Below are positions 1-10,773 of a DNA stretch of 64,000 nucleotides, in pieces. The DNA is taken from assembly GCF_001640025.1 (NCBI RefSeq), contig NC_031673.1, positions 620,001-684,000 on the forward strand, given 5' to 3'. The DNA comes from Sugiyamaella lignohabitans. Taxonomy: Eukaryota; Ascomycota; Dipodascomycetes; Dipodascales; Trichomonascaceae. Numbering within the stretch: position 1 is the stretch's first letter; the number at the start of each line of letters is the position of its first letter. The notes under the pieces are model-generated. The model was not told the DNA's origin, made no database searches, and saw only the letters and a program-made list of their open reading frames with translations. The translations under genes and the position numbers were made by a program.

Positions 1-80
1 CGCTTGCAATCCATCCAACTACAAATGAAATATCAACGTCATCTCTTGACGGTTCTATTCAACTCTGGAATAAATTTTAA
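1..80 (+). CDS. WD-repeat protein, C-terminal end only (partial)
   Basis: The first 80 bases are the 3' end of a gene that starts outside the window. Reading from base 3 gives about 25 codons and then TAA at 78-80. The peptide ends SLDGSIQLWNKF, which is the closing strand of a WD40 blade (an S-x-D-G-x-I-x-L-W signature). The family is therefore recognisable, but the specific protein is not. It ends about 290 bases before the next gene, which runs in the same direction. Confidence 0.6.
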   Translation, partial: LAIHPTTNEISTSSLDGSIQLWNKF

Positions 81-368
81 TTTGATAAAATGTTCCAGAT
101 ATGAAAGGATATTCTTATTCGCAACAGCACTAGTTTAGTCAGACGACCTCTTCTAGATACGAAAGGCTCGGAACAATACTAGTTTAGTTTTTAATTTATT
201 TATTATTTATTTACTTATAATGAATGGGTCACCTTCCGTGATTCGCGTAGGCAAAGGTAACGATCTGCACAGCCGTACGAATGCTTTAATTTTCAAATTT
301 CACTTCATGTACTGATCCAACTGCAAGATCTGCTGAACTGGTCGTTGCGGACAAAAAAATTACCGACA

Positions 369-1115
369 ATGCCCAGAAGAATCCCCAAGAGTATTAAACG
401 CTCGTCGAGAGCTAAGCCACCTACCCCCTATATTCCCAAGCAAGTAAAGTTTCCTCTATCGAAGAAGGCACAAGCTAAACCTACTCCTAAAGGCCCCTCA
501 TACTCAGAGAGAATCTTCAACAAACTCCAAGAAAGCATTGAAGGCGATGGACCACATTTTCCTGTGGGTGGTCGCGAGGTTTACTTTCCTCATGCTAAAG
601 TAGTCCTTGTTCGTCCAAGTGCTAAGCATACCCCATATCAAGCTAAGTTTGTCGTTCCACGTTACTTCAACAAACTAGACTTGAGAGACTATCTTTATCA
701 TGTCTACGGACTCAAAGCCCTAAATATCACCACCCAACTATTATGGGCTCGCTGGAAGAGAGATGCTCCTGGTAAGCCTCGTTACAGAACTCCACAAGTC
801 AAGAAGATGACTATTGAGATGGCTGACCCATTTGTGTGGCCCAAACCTACTACCTTGCAAGAGATCAGAAAACACTACAACGTGAACTTTATCAAGGAAT
901 TGCATAAATATGGTGAAGATGCCAATAGATTTGGCTCTGACAAACTAAAACCTCCAAGAGCATTCGGCGGAATTGCGGGTCCATATGTACCTCCCGCCAG
1001 CCCATTCTTGCCTAAACAAATCACGAGGCAGATGCTCAAGAAGAAGAAGGTTGCTGAGGTGCAAGCTCTTCGCCAAAAGGACGTTGACATGGTTAAAAAC
1101 TTCCTACGTCTATAG
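369..1115 (+). CDS. MRP20: Mitochondrial large-subunit ribosomal protein uL23m
   Basis: A 248-residue protein that I recognise as uL23m, known as Mrp20 in S. cerevisiae (263 residues). It sits at the polypeptide exit of the mitochondrial ribosome. The uL23 core lies at about residues 75-130 and contains YFPHAKVVLVRPSAKHTPYQ and, further on, FNKLDLRDYLYHVYGLKALN. The N terminus is rich in Arg, Lys and Pro, as expected for mitochondrial import. The open frame extends back to 345 but begins there with TTG, so the ATG at 369 (MPRRIPKSIKR) is the likely start. The gene converges with the TSC1 gene, whose stop codon lies about 150 bases away. Confidence 0.88.
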   Translation: MPRRIPKSIKRSSRAKPPTPYIPKQVKFPLSKKAQAKPTPKGPSYSERIFNKLQESIEGDGPHFPVGGREVYFPHAKVVLVRPSAKHTPYQAKFVVPRYFNKLDLRDYLYHVYGLKALNITTQLLWARWKRDAPGKPRYRTPQVKKMTIEMADPFVWPKPTTLQEIRKHYNVNFIKELHKYGEDANRFGSDKLKPPRAFGGIAGPYVPPASPFLPKQITRQMLKKKKVAEVQALRQKDVDMVKNFLRL

Positions 1116-1263
1116 AGGGGCAAATCCCGCTTGTATAGAAAGATATTTGTATATATGTGAATAGTAAATTAATAACGAATCCCGTACGATCAGAGTGGCC
1201 AAACTGGGGTCTGGAATAGATGCGTTTTCAAGAATCAATGTATTATCATGTACATGCAAATAT

Positions 1264-4200
1264 CTAGCCATAGCCTCGGAAAGGCCGTCGTTTAGATTGA
1301 GTGCTACCCGGTGAATTAGGAACAGGGGCATTGGAAGTGTTTTGCACACCTCCTCTGCCTCTAATTCTTGTTTCAGTAGTGTTTCTAACGAGTGGATGTG
1401 GATGCTGTGGAGGTTGGGCCGCAATATTCTTTGTAACTCCATTGGACTCAGAAACATTCTCTTCTTCAGCACGAACCATTTCGTAACCAAGAAGCGATCG
1501 TTTAGGGAGTACAGGCTGGTCAATCCGAGCTTTGTGCTCTTCATCATTTAGTAACACTTCTCGGAATCGCACGCTGAGATCCTCAAACCTGTCTACCAAT
1601 TCATTGTACGCCGTGTTCAACTGATTATATCTGACTTCAGATGCTTTCTTGAAAGACTCTATGAATTGTGAAATGTCACTGCTCTCTCGTGACGGAGGAC
1701 CATTATTTCTGTTCATTCGAGTTTCATAATCAGCTACAAGTTTTTCCAATTCCTCAATTCGCTTGTCATAGGCAGTTACTATTTTATCTTTATCTGCTTC
1801 TAATCCATGATATGCCAATCTGAGCTGCTCTAATTGTCCTTGAACAACATCCACTTGTGGATTCGATTTATCTGTATTTTCTTGCTGTCGTTCTAATACC
1901 TCCACTTTCTGTTTGAGTTCTTCAAATGCTTTTTGCAGCGAGTCAAAAAGTACTGTGCGCTCTTTTGCAGCAGTCAGGTCAAGCTCCATTTTTGAGATTG
2001 TGATTTCCTGTGATTTCACTGATTCCAAAAGAGCTTTCTTTTCTGTCGTTATTTGCTCTAACTCAGATTTCACTTGCTCTAATTGCTGGTTCAAATTATT
2101 GATTTGAGTTCGGAAATCCTTGTTTCTTTGCACAAGAGATCCCTCATACGCTTGCCGCTCACTTTTGTAAGTTTTCAAACTCTTCTGATATTTAGCCGCT
2201 TCCAACTCGGGCTTTTCCAAAGCTGCTTTCAGCGCTTTGTTCTGAGTGATAAGTTTGTCAACTTGAGCATTTGCCAAAATTGAATCCTTGAGCTTTTGTC
2301 TGAGTTCACTGAACCGATGTTGTGTCTGGTGTTCCACAAATGAAACAAATTCGAGTTCGTTTTGTATCAATAGAAGTTCACGTTGATAAAATGCTATGGT
2401 TAAATTGAACTGCTTCTCCAGCTGCTCATGACTCACTATTGCCGCTGATTGTGGTCCAGTAGTAGGAGACGATATTGGGATGTTCGGACTGCTAGTTGTT
2501 CCAGTACCAGGAGCAGATACATTTGCTGAGGCAGCAGCGATACTCGAAGCAGCAGCCGCCGCCACTTGGTTTGGCTGACTCAAAAGTAGAGGGCTATGTA
2601 TCGCCGAAGAAGTGGTATTTTGAGACGTAGGTATAAAAGCTGGAGATGAGATTGTTCCAGAACGACCTCTTCGAAGAGTATTCAGGCTGCTGTTGGTACT
2701 ATTGTTATTGTTAGTACCGGGTTTGTTATTGTTGACGTCAACACTGAGATTGTGTACACTATTATTCGCCGTGCTTGGACCCGGGTCAGTTGGAGAGACT
2801 ACATCATCTAGACGCAGTTCATCAGGAATGGCCGACATCGAGTCACGCTTTTCTAAAGTAGGTAAGATTTCCCGTCGAGAATAAAGCTTTTCATGATCAC
2901 TGAGTAATGCTTCAACACTAGGAAGTCCCGGTGATAAAAAGCTGTTTCGACCATTTGTAGCCGTAGAAGGAGAAGTTAAAGAATCCTCCCTTATAGGACC
3001 CCCAGTTGCAGTTGGATCGAAGCTAGATGATGTTCGTGACAATATTGAAGGAGGAACATTCACAACAGACAACCGTTTTACTGCTGGATTGACTAGTTCT
3101 GGCGTATCATAATCTGAAGTGAGATTAGAAGCAGATATGATTTCACCGTCTGCATTCTGTTGACTCTCAGGATCTATCAGATTATTCACTTCTTCAAATG
3201 GTAGCCTGAATTGCGGCCTAGAGCTTGTAGAAGATATGGATACAACCTGATGAGAAGGGCGCTTATTAAAGTCTTGACGGGGGTTATACAAACTCAAACA
3301 CAGTGAAGCAATATCATATGCCGAACCCATAAATTGCCATCTTGTTTTATCAGTCAGTTCTTGCTCTCTGGTCATCGAGATCATACTGGGATTCAACGTG
3401 TGAAGTTCCAGGCAGGGTCTGGAAAGCTCTTGAATATAATGCTTATCCCAAAAGTCATCGAATGGTCTCTTATAACCAGACTCACTGAGGTATTCATTGG
3501 GCTGTCTAATGAAACATATCAGGTTAACTGGGAAAAGCCCATATAAAAATGTAAATAGAGGGGTTATAATCGGTCCTCTTGCATCTTGGATGTCTATCAA
3601 ATTGTTTAAAACCTGCCAATTATCGGATGAATTTGTGGTACAAGTCTCATCTTTACTATGCTTTTCGTCATCTTCATCACTTGCAGCATCGGCATCATCT
3701 TCCTCACTTCCCAATTCCAACTGCCAACTGCAAAGTCTTCCATATATGGCAAATAACTTGGGGAGCTGGTCCACAACGATGTCACAAATATGAGGCAGGA
3801 TCATGGCTACGACTGTCGCGCATATAGATAATCCAAATGATGACTTGTCTCTAATCAAACATTGATACAAATTATCAAGAAGAGGTGTGGATCTGATTTG
3901 AAATAAATAAGGGGGTTGTTGACTAACATATGACGACAATAATGCAAGGAGTTGTATTCGCAGCTTGCTCTCACCAAACCTATCGCTTACTACTGTCAGA
4001 AATTCTACTGGTGCTTTCATACCATACTGAATGAGAATATTTTGGGCGTTGGACTTTGCAAATCGCCTCCGTTCTTCCGATTTCATACCTTCTTTACCCT
4101 TGAGCATATTATCAACATTACTCGTAAAAGAATAATCTCCATCATCTCCCTTAAGATACTGAGCAAGTATCATTTGAGCAACTTTCCTAGAATTAGCTAG

Positions 4201-4819
4201 ATAAATAGACTTGATTTTACTAGCAGATTCGTTATCTTGGTCGGATAGCGATCCCATGTTGTTATTCGTACTCACTAGCAATAGTGCTAATAAAAATTCT
4301 CTAGAAAGTTTAACCAGGGCATTTCGGTGACCAGCTGAATCAATTGCAGGTCCAGAATACCGACCGAACCATTCTTCAATACTATCCGTATTAATCAAGC
4401 ATGGCACAAAATCGATCAGACATCTAACAAAGTACAATTCACTGTCGGGATGGGATTCTGGTAGTACATAAGCTTTGTGGATTCGTACTAATTCGTCGTG
4501 TAGCCGAGTAGCTTCAGCAGGATCAGGTGGGTGCTTTTCGATGTACAATTGAATGTTCTCAGCAGTTTCGGTATCCAATGAATAAGAAGTTGACGAACCA
4601 GTACCGACATCAGTACTTCCAGTTCCAGCACCATCTCCTGCGCCAGATCCTGAGCCAGTTGCCGAAGCTTTGCTAGAAAGCAAAGCCTCGATTGATTTGG
4701 ACACAGATCTCAGCGAGCTATGTTAACAGTTAGCATATCAATTTTAAAAATCACCTCGATTTCAAAGAACCAAACGATTCTGGTACTCTATAGAATTCAG
4801 TTTCATACCCTGATGACAT
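1264..4819 (-). CDS. TSC1: TSC1/hamartin homologue, TORC1 regulator
   Basis: A protein of about 1,150 residues resembling hamartin, partner of TSC2 (tuberin) in the complex that switches Rheb GTPase off and restrains TORC1. The N-terminal 450 residues form the helical hamartin domain, including the diagnostic LFTFLYGLFPVNLICFIR. A Ser/Thr/Asn-rich linker follows. A long coiled coil spans about residues 770-1040 and an Arg/Gly tail ends the protein. The open frame has no ATG before about residue 150: its upstream end is a GTG at 4704. I propose an 11-nt first exon at 4809-4819 (ATG TCA TCA GG), an intron at 4718-4808 (GTATGA donor, GCTAAC branch, ATAG acceptor) and exon 2 from 4717. This gives 1,154 residues in frame. 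The family call is strong; the micro-exon is an inference. Confidence 0.82.
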
Positions 4820-5101
4820 TACTACTTAGTTCAGCAGTCTACCAGTCGAAGCATAGAAATCAATATAATCTTCGGTCAGTATCAATTGAAATGATAAACC
4901 AATGGTGAGTATATGCATGCCATTCGCGAGACTATCTTCTGTACGGCAGCTGGAGAGTTATAGTTATGACTGCATCGAGATCTCCACCGCAGAAATCAAA
5001 GTATAGCGGCTGCAACCAGTGTTCTAAAGAGTTCAAGGGTTAGATTTTAATCCTGAGGTTCATCAGTTCTTGATTTCTTGCGATTTCAATTGCCACCAGC
5101 C
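4820..5101. other. Divergent promoter region between TSC1 and the Nudix gene
   Basis: About 280 bases separate the proposed TSC1 start from the Nudix gene start, and the two genes are transcribed away from each other. No obvious TATA box, repeat or RNA gene was seen. Confidence 0.4.
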
Positions 5102-6079
5102 ATGTCATACTCTAACCTGGACTTGATCAATCAAGTCGACTCAGTTCCTTATACTCCCCAACCTGTTGACGCATACTATGAGTTTCGATCCCATGATTCA
5201 AAGGCTGTTCTTGGATATATTCTTCCAGAAGTAGCCAAGAAGCTCAACTACCCAGATACGTTCACGGTAACAGGACCCACTGCTAACCAGCGAGGTGCCG
5301 TAACAATCAACTCTTCATTAGATTCGGCAGAAAAGCGAAGTGAAGCCATTGCCAAAGTCTTAGAGGATCTTAAAGAGAACAAAACCTTCCAGGTATTGCA
5401 AGGTTGGAGAAATGAACTATATACCGTTTATAACCCGACCCATGTACCTTATTTTCTGATCGAACGAGCAGGTTCTGGTCTATTTGGAATTGTTACATAC
5501 GGAGTGCATCTTGTGGGATATCAGCCAGCTACTGAAACGAGTCCACTTAAGATCTGGGTACCTCGTAGATCATATACTAAGGCAACATATCCTGGTATGC
5601 TTGACAATACCATTGCCGGAGGCATTGGATATCCTTGTGGGGTTCATGAGACTGCTATAAAAGAGGCTTATGAAGAGGCTGGTCTAGACGAAGAATTCAT
5701 GGAAAAGAATCTTCGTCCTGCCGGTGTGGTGACCTATTTCCATCAAGTCAACAATCACTTTTTCGATTCTGAAGCTAGCTCGCGTTCCACAACCACAAAG
5801 GATGAAGCCACATACCAACCAGAAGTGGAATTTATTTATGATGTTATTATGGCTGGCGATGTTAAACCCCGTCCTGTAGACGGCGAAGTGGCTGAGTTTT
5901 ATCTCATGGATGTCGAGACGGTTAAGCAAGAATTAGCAAAAGGATCATTTAAGTACAACTGTGCTTTGGTAATGATTGATTTTTTTATTCGTCACGGTAT
6001 TCTTACCTATGAAAATGAGCCCGACTTTGTCAACATTGCCCAGCGCTGTCATCGGGTATTAGAGTTTCCTATGAAATAA
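5102..6079 (+). CDS. Nudix hydrolase with DUF4743 N-terminal domain (YJR142W-like)
   Basis: A 325-residue protein of the thiamine-pyrophosphokinase-related Nudix family, the type of S. cerevisiae YJR142W (342 residues), which removes phosphate from damaged thiamine diphosphate. Residues 1-115 are the DUF4743 region. The Nudix box is at about residues 173-195: GG at its start, then KEAYEEAG in the place of the usual REXXEEXG, so Lys replaces the box Arg while both catalytic glutamates are kept. The frame reaches back to 5078, but the ATG at 5102 (MSYSNLDLINQV) starts where the family starts. Substrate specificity is inferred from the family only. Confidence 0.8.
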   Translation: MSYSNLDLINQVDSVPYTPQPVDAYYEFRSHDSKAVLGYILPEVAKKLNYPDTFTVTGPTANQRGAVTINSSLDSAEKRSEAIAKVLEDLKENKTFQVLQGWRNELYTVYNPTHVPYFLIERAGSGLFGIVTYGVHLVGYQPATETSPLKIWVPRRSYTKATYPGMLDNTIAGGIGYPCGVHETAIKEAYEEAGLDEEFMEKNLRPAGVVTYFHQVNNHFFDSEASSRSTTTKDEATYQPEVEFIYDVIMAGDVKPRPVDGEVAEFYLMDVETVKQELAKGSFKYNCALVMIDFFIRHGILTYENEPDFVNIAQRCHRVLEFPMK

Positions 6080-7018
6080 CATGTCATCCTCGAAATATTC
6101 TGTGTAAATTTGATCAATTGCACCATGGAATTTAATTGACTATAATAATACACTGAAATATCAGTTATCCCCAAAGGAGAAATTAGAAGATATAATTCTA
6201 GCTTTCGCTCATCTCGGTTTTGACACGCCCTGTCATACGTCAGTTCATAATGTCTGCTTTGAGTTCAGGGGTAATTCTGCATGGATCTACATAATTGATA
6301 GGAAGAAATAGGCTGCCAATCTTAGTTAACACGGCTATAAAATAACATATTGACGCGAGAAGCTGGGTTTATAAACCATTACGTCATTGATAAGTTATAT
6401 TAAAATGGGAAAAGTAAAGGGAATTAGAAGGCCAGTGCTGAGCTCGGCCAGTGCTGAGCTCAAGAAATACTCGAGCAGTTCAACTGTCTCGGCTATGTCC
6501 ACAAAATATCGAACTGCTCATTCTTCATTCTTTTAATCCGATAACTCCGTAGCTATAGACCTCTAAAATTCTTAATTGCCTAAGACTCACATTGACTAAC
6601 CCTCATATTGCCTAAAATTCTATCGAGTTGAATATTGACCAAGCTATTGTAATATAGCAATAAAGTCGGTTGTGTTGGGTTGTGGTCTTCGGATAATCCA
6701 TTTGAGTCTCATGCACGCAATGCATCGGACATAATTCATCTGCAGTCATGAAATCTTGGCTCTAGTTCATTAATGTACATCTAAGACTCGAAGGGTGTTA
6801 GCATAGTCAAAGAACAGCGGACGTTAATAACCGACGCGACATAACCGTTGATCTCGTGATAATTGGCTCAAAAGTACCTTCCTTAATCATATCAGGGCGG
6901 GGGTGGCAGACTTGCTCGACAATAGCAATACAGAATATCAGAGGAGATAACACAACCACGTCTGCCAACTTTTCAAATTCCTTGGATCCGGTATCCTAAA
7001 AAAATATAATATCTAACA
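6080..7018. other. Intergenic region upstream of the mannosyltransferase gene
   Basis: Some 940 bases without a convincing gene. They contain a perfect tandem pair of GCCAGTGCTGAGCTC at 6431-6461, directly followed by a 9-bp inverted repeat (GAGCAGTTC at 6473-6481, GAACTGCTC at 6511-6519). The remainder looks like ordinary AT-rich spacer. Confidence 0.5.
6431..6519. repeat. Tandem 15-bp duplication next to a 9-bp inverted repeat
   Basis: GCCAGTGCTGAGCTC occurs at 6431-6445 and again at 6447-6461, with one base between. Twelve bases further on, GAGCAGTTC (6473-6481) is matched by its reverse complement GAACTGCTC (6511-6519) around a 29-base loop. This is directly visible. It may be a regulatory site pair of the downstream mannosyltransferase gene or a replication-slippage scar. 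Confidence 0.6.
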
Positions 7019-8272
7019 ATGTTGGTGAGATATCTACGGAGACCAATCGCAATTATCGGTCTATTTTCAGTAGTCGTTTTACTGGCTATGTCAAGCTATC
7101 TGTTTGATTTAGACCTAACGCCATATTATGACCGTAAGGCATATGGACAGAAAGTGGCTCAAGGCGATTTCATTCCAGATAAACAGGTTGATCTTAGCAA
7201 AGGATACTCAGCTGAGGATCCTAGTAGAAATGAAGATGCCAAAAATCCACTATTTGACGAAAAACTAGAACCTGACGGTGGGTTGTCGAGACTCACTGAG
7301 ACGGACAAGCGAGTACCAGCAACTTTAATGTCACTGGTTCGCAATAAAGAAGCAGATGATCTTATGGCCACTATTGTTCAAATAGAAAGTGCCTTTAATA
7401 ATAAATTCAATTATCCGTGGACATTTTTCAATGATGAGGAGTTCACCGAAGATTTCAAAACATCGGCTCTGGCAGCCACTGGCGGTAACTGTACATTTGT
7501 CAAAATTGAACCAGAAGACTGGATGGAGCCTAGTTGGATTGATGTCGATAAAGCAAGAGAACTGGGTATTAAAATGAAGAATAAAGACGATGTTCAATAT
7601 GCGGATTTGCCTTCGTATCATAGAATGTGCAGATGGAATTCTGGTCGCTTCTTTATGAATCCTGCTCTCGACAATTACGATTATTACTGGCGAGTGGAGC
7701 CTAAAACCGATTTCTACTGTGACATCGATTACGACATATTTGCATATATGAAAGAAAATGACAAAGTATACGGATTCGTCATTAACCTATACGACTCTCC
7801 TCAATCCATCCGCACCTTGTGGCCAACAACAAAAGAGTTTTTTGAACAGAACCCTGAATACCTGCACCCCAATAATGCCCTCCAGTGGGTCGTCAATACT
7901 GGGCGCGAGGGTCATACTAAAAAGGCCAATGGATACTCCACTTGCCACTTTTGGAGTAACTTCGAGATAGGAAGTCTGGAGTTTTTCCGGTCCAAACCTT
8001 ATCAAGACTACTTCGACTTCCTTGACAAAAACGGCGGTTTCTTCTACGAACGTTGGGGTGATGCCCCAGTGCACAGCCTGGGACTGGCTATGATGGCCGA
8101 CAAGTCCAAAATCCACTATTTCAAGGACATTGGCTATCAGCATTTCCCGTATTTCAACTGTCCAGCTTCGCCGAAATGTAAAGGTTGCGACGCTGGCAAG
8201 TTCACCGGTATCGACTCGCTCAACACTGAGAGCTGTATGTCGGAATGGTTCAAGGCCGCTGGCACGGGCTGA
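7019..8272 (+). CDS. Golgi alpha-1,2-mannosyltransferase, KRE2/KTR family (GT15)
   Basis: A 417-residue type II membrane protein. Residues 8-29 are a signal-anchor helix after a short basic cytosolic tail, then comes a stem region to about residue 105 and a GT15 catalytic domain. Family motifs visible: YHRMCRWNSG at 200-209, VEPKTDFYCDIDYD at 226-239 and CHFWSNFEI at 309-317, whose Glu is the proposed nucleophile in Kre2; also ERWGDAPVHSLGL at 344-356. It transfers mannose from GDP-mannose to O- and N-linked glycans of wall and secreted proteins. The sequence does not decide which KTR paralogue it represents. The 3' end converges with AIP1 across a spacer that holds one GC-rich repeat. Confidence 0.88.
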   Translation: MLVRYLRRPIAIIGLFSVVVLLAMSSYLFDLDLTPYYDRKAYGQKVAQGDFIPDKQVDLSKGYSAEDPSRNEDAKNPLFDEKLEPDGGLSRLTETDKRVPATLMSLVRNKEADDLMATIVQIESAFNNKFNYPWTFFNDEEFTEDFKTSALAATGGNCTFVKIEPEDWMEPSWIDVDKARELGIKMKNKDDVQYADLPSYHRMCRWNSGRFFMNPALDNYDYYWRVEPKTDFYCDIDYDIFAYMKENDKVYGFVINLYDSPQSIRTLWPTTKEFFEQNPEYLHPNNALQWVVNTGREGHTKKANGYSTCHFWSNFEIGSLEFFRSKPYQDYFDFLDKNGGFFYERWGDAPVHSLGLAMMADKSKIHYFKDIGYQHFPYFNCPASPKCKGCDAGKFTGIDSLNTESCMSEWFKAAGTG

Positions 8273-8319
8273 ACTGTATACATCTGATAGTGAATAGAAA
8301 ATCTAAATTCCGTAATTCT

Positions 8320-8373
8320 GCCTCCGGCGGCTGGAGCTCCGTTCCAAACCCCGTGGCTCCTGCTTCGCAGGAG
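8320..8373 (+). repeat. GC-rich palindromic repeat, copy 1
   Basis: A slightly decayed copy of the 54-bp dispersed repeat: CCTCCGGCGG box, first hairpin partly lost (CTGGAGCTCC then TTCC), and an intact second hairpin CTCCTGCTTCGCAGGAG. It lies in the 168-base spacer between the converging mannosyltransferase and AIP1 stop codons. Confidence 0.9.
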
Positions 8374-8440
8374 ATCTCTAGTGTCAGCAGTTGCTCTTGT
8401 AATATGCGAGAAATTGAGGTTTGTATATCTATCTATAAAT

Positions 8441-10430
8441 TTACAGAGTGACTCTCCAGCGCTTGACGGTAGCGTCGTTTCCGGCACTTGCAAAAGTCGA
8501 ATCAGATGTCCAAAGGACAGAGTTGATGCCGTCTTTGTGCGCACCAAGGTACTTGATATTCTTCCCAGGATTGGCAACTGAATAGATAATGATATTGGTG
8601 TCAGCAGAGCCAGCAACGACGTGGCTACCCGATGGGTGCCAGTGAATACTGGTCACACGACTTGTGTGAAAGGCCCATCTGCCAGTAACCACAGACTGGT
8701 CAGGAATGCTGTACAAGGTGATTTTACCAGATGCGTCTCCAGCAGCGAGATACTCACCATCAGGAGAAAAGGCTAAATAGGTAACAGCAGAACGCAGAGG
8801 AGCAAGCTTTACACTATTTGACACACTTAAATCGCGATTGAACAAGTGAATGGAATTGTCAGAAGACCCAACTGCGACAAGTGACTTGCTAACAGAAACA
8901 GCCTGAGCTGGAAACTCAAGCGAGGTGTTGAATGCCAGCTGCTTACCATTGTCAAAAACTTGAATGTAACTCTCACCAACAACGGCAATAATTCCATCTG
9001 AACCTGAAGCAACAGCCTTAGGCTGACCAAATAGAGAGACGGAGGAATCTGAACCAACCCGTTTAAGCGTGTCATCCCATCCTACCGACCAAAGATGTTC
9101 TCCATCTGACACGATTCCAACAACTGGTCCATCATGAGAATGAACAGAGCTGCTGGCTGTGATGTCAGAGGCATCCCAGTGGACAATCTTGCCGTCATAA
9201 GAACCACTGACCAAAGGCTTCGAAGGTCCAGACGATGCCAAACTAGTAATAGTCTTCTGATGACCAGTCACTGTTTTGACTGGTTTGTCAGAAGATTCTT
9301 GAAGATAGTTGAGATCACCACTGTAGGAAAGAGAAATAATATACTCACCAGCAAATACAACTCCGACTTGATGATTCTCCAAACCAGCTGGAAAAGACCA
9401 AGTTTTCAGGACCTTCTTATCAGCCACACTCCACAACTTGACAGTTTGATCAGCTGATGCGGTAGCAAATTTCGACGAATCTGGTGACCAAGCTACCGAG
9501 AAAATACTGCCCTTGTGACCATTACTTTCGTCTTCGACAAAAGACAAAAACTCACCAGTCTTTCCCTCGTAAAGTGCGATTTTACGGTCAGAGCCGACTG
9601 ATACAATAAACTCGCCGTTTGGTGAGAATTGAGCATCCTGCACAAAATTGGTATGCTTATCTTGGTGAGAAAGGGAAAATTGGAAAGGAGGTCCCTGATA
9701 AAAGACTAAACGAGCATCGTCTCCTACAGTAACTGCTCTATATGGACGCACGGGACGAATTGATACAGCATTGACCACTGCAGAATGACCAGCAATAGAT
9801 CCAACTGTATTTCCAGAATCAGCTGTGAAACAATGGCCGTACTTTTCTTTGCCATCTCCTACAGCAATTATTCTCTGACTATCAGCATCCCAAGCAAGGT
9901 CATTAATACGGCCCTGAATAACCTGATACTCGCCTTTAGCGACCATATCCTCACCTACCACATCCCATACTTTTACATTTCCAGCAGCATCACCCGAGGC
10001 GATATAAAATCCACTTGGTGAGAACTTGGCTACCGTAGTTGGATGGGCATGATTGGTGTACTGAATTGAATTCTCAGGTTCGTCAACCGATCGAATGTGA
10101 ATAGACTTGTTTGCAGCATACGCGATTCGCTTCGACTTGACATCATACGACAAATGCACTCCTGTACCGCGGTTTGTAGCAGGCTGTGCTGCCCAAATAG
10201 ACTCTATAAATATTTATTAGCTTTCAATTCCTCGATCGAACCAGTTTAAAACCGTTTCACCCCCTACTTCAACCTCACCAGAGTCCGATTAGAGTTCCAA
10301 GGGTTAATTCAATCTCCTGCGAAAAAGGAGCCACGCACGGATCTGGGGCAGAGCCTTAGCCACCGGAGGCATTTTTCACTTCAGCCAAGCTCAATTGCTG
10401 GGATAATAACCTACCTTGTGTAATGGTCAT
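8441..10430 (-). CDS. AIP1: Actin-interacting protein 1, WD-repeat
   Basis: A 592-residue protein with WD40 blades over its whole length, matching Aip1 (615 residues in S. cerevisiae), which works with cofilin to disassemble actin filaments. The long frame starts within the protein at a GTG. The true start is a short first exon at 10415-10430 (ATG ACC ATT ACA CAA G). An intron at 10204-10414 (GTAGGT donor, GCTAAT branch, ATAG acceptor) joins it to exon 2 (8441-10203), giving MTITQESIWAAQPATNRG. The phase fits, and the TNRG-THLSYD-type start is typical of Aip1. The 211-nt intron contains a decayed GC-rich repeat. Confidence 0.9.
10312..10370 (-). repeat. GC-rich palindromic repeat, copy 2 (inside the AIP1 intron)
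   Basis: A decayed minus-orientation copy: tail CTCCTGC with a damaged partner AAAAAGGAG, core CTGGGGCAGAGCC, and box CCGGAGGC. It makes up more than a quarter of the AIP1 intron and reads in the same sense as the gene. Confidence 0.75.
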
Positions 10431-10711
10431 TGTGTGATGGATAGTTTGTTTACGTGAGTAGCTTCACAGCTCTCACAAGCAATGCGACCAGATATGCATT
10501 AATGCACGGCTCGGGAATTTCAAGCGACTTTTAAGCAGTTGGAACCAGTCCGAGACTGAACAAATGGGGTTTGAAGCTGAGCTCAGACACCATAGGCAAT
10601 GTGTGAGTGACTTAAGAGAAAAAATTAGTATAAAAAAACTCTATAGATTCCCCAGATTATGGGCCATTTGAACGACGTGATAGTCGATTGTGTTTCAACG
10701 TATGGGCCGTG

Positions 10712-10773
10712 ACGACGCGGTGGGTCGCAGGCATTTCCGATTTTAAGATCCGTAAAACGACGCAGTGGGTCGC
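10712..10773. repeat. Spaced direct repeat, 17 bp with one mismatch
   Basis: ACGACGCGGTGGGTCGC at 10712-10728 and ACGACGCAGTGGGTCGC at 10757-10773 differ by one base, and their starts are 45 bases apart. GC-rich words of this length stand out in AT-rich spacer. They lie about 280-340 bases upstream of the AIP1 start and could be a paired protein-binding site. Confidence 0.6.

Noticed and set aside
4702..4704. GTG as TSC1 start codon
   Set aside because: Non-ATG starts are rare in yeast nuclear genes, and a spliced ATG start in frame is available upstream.
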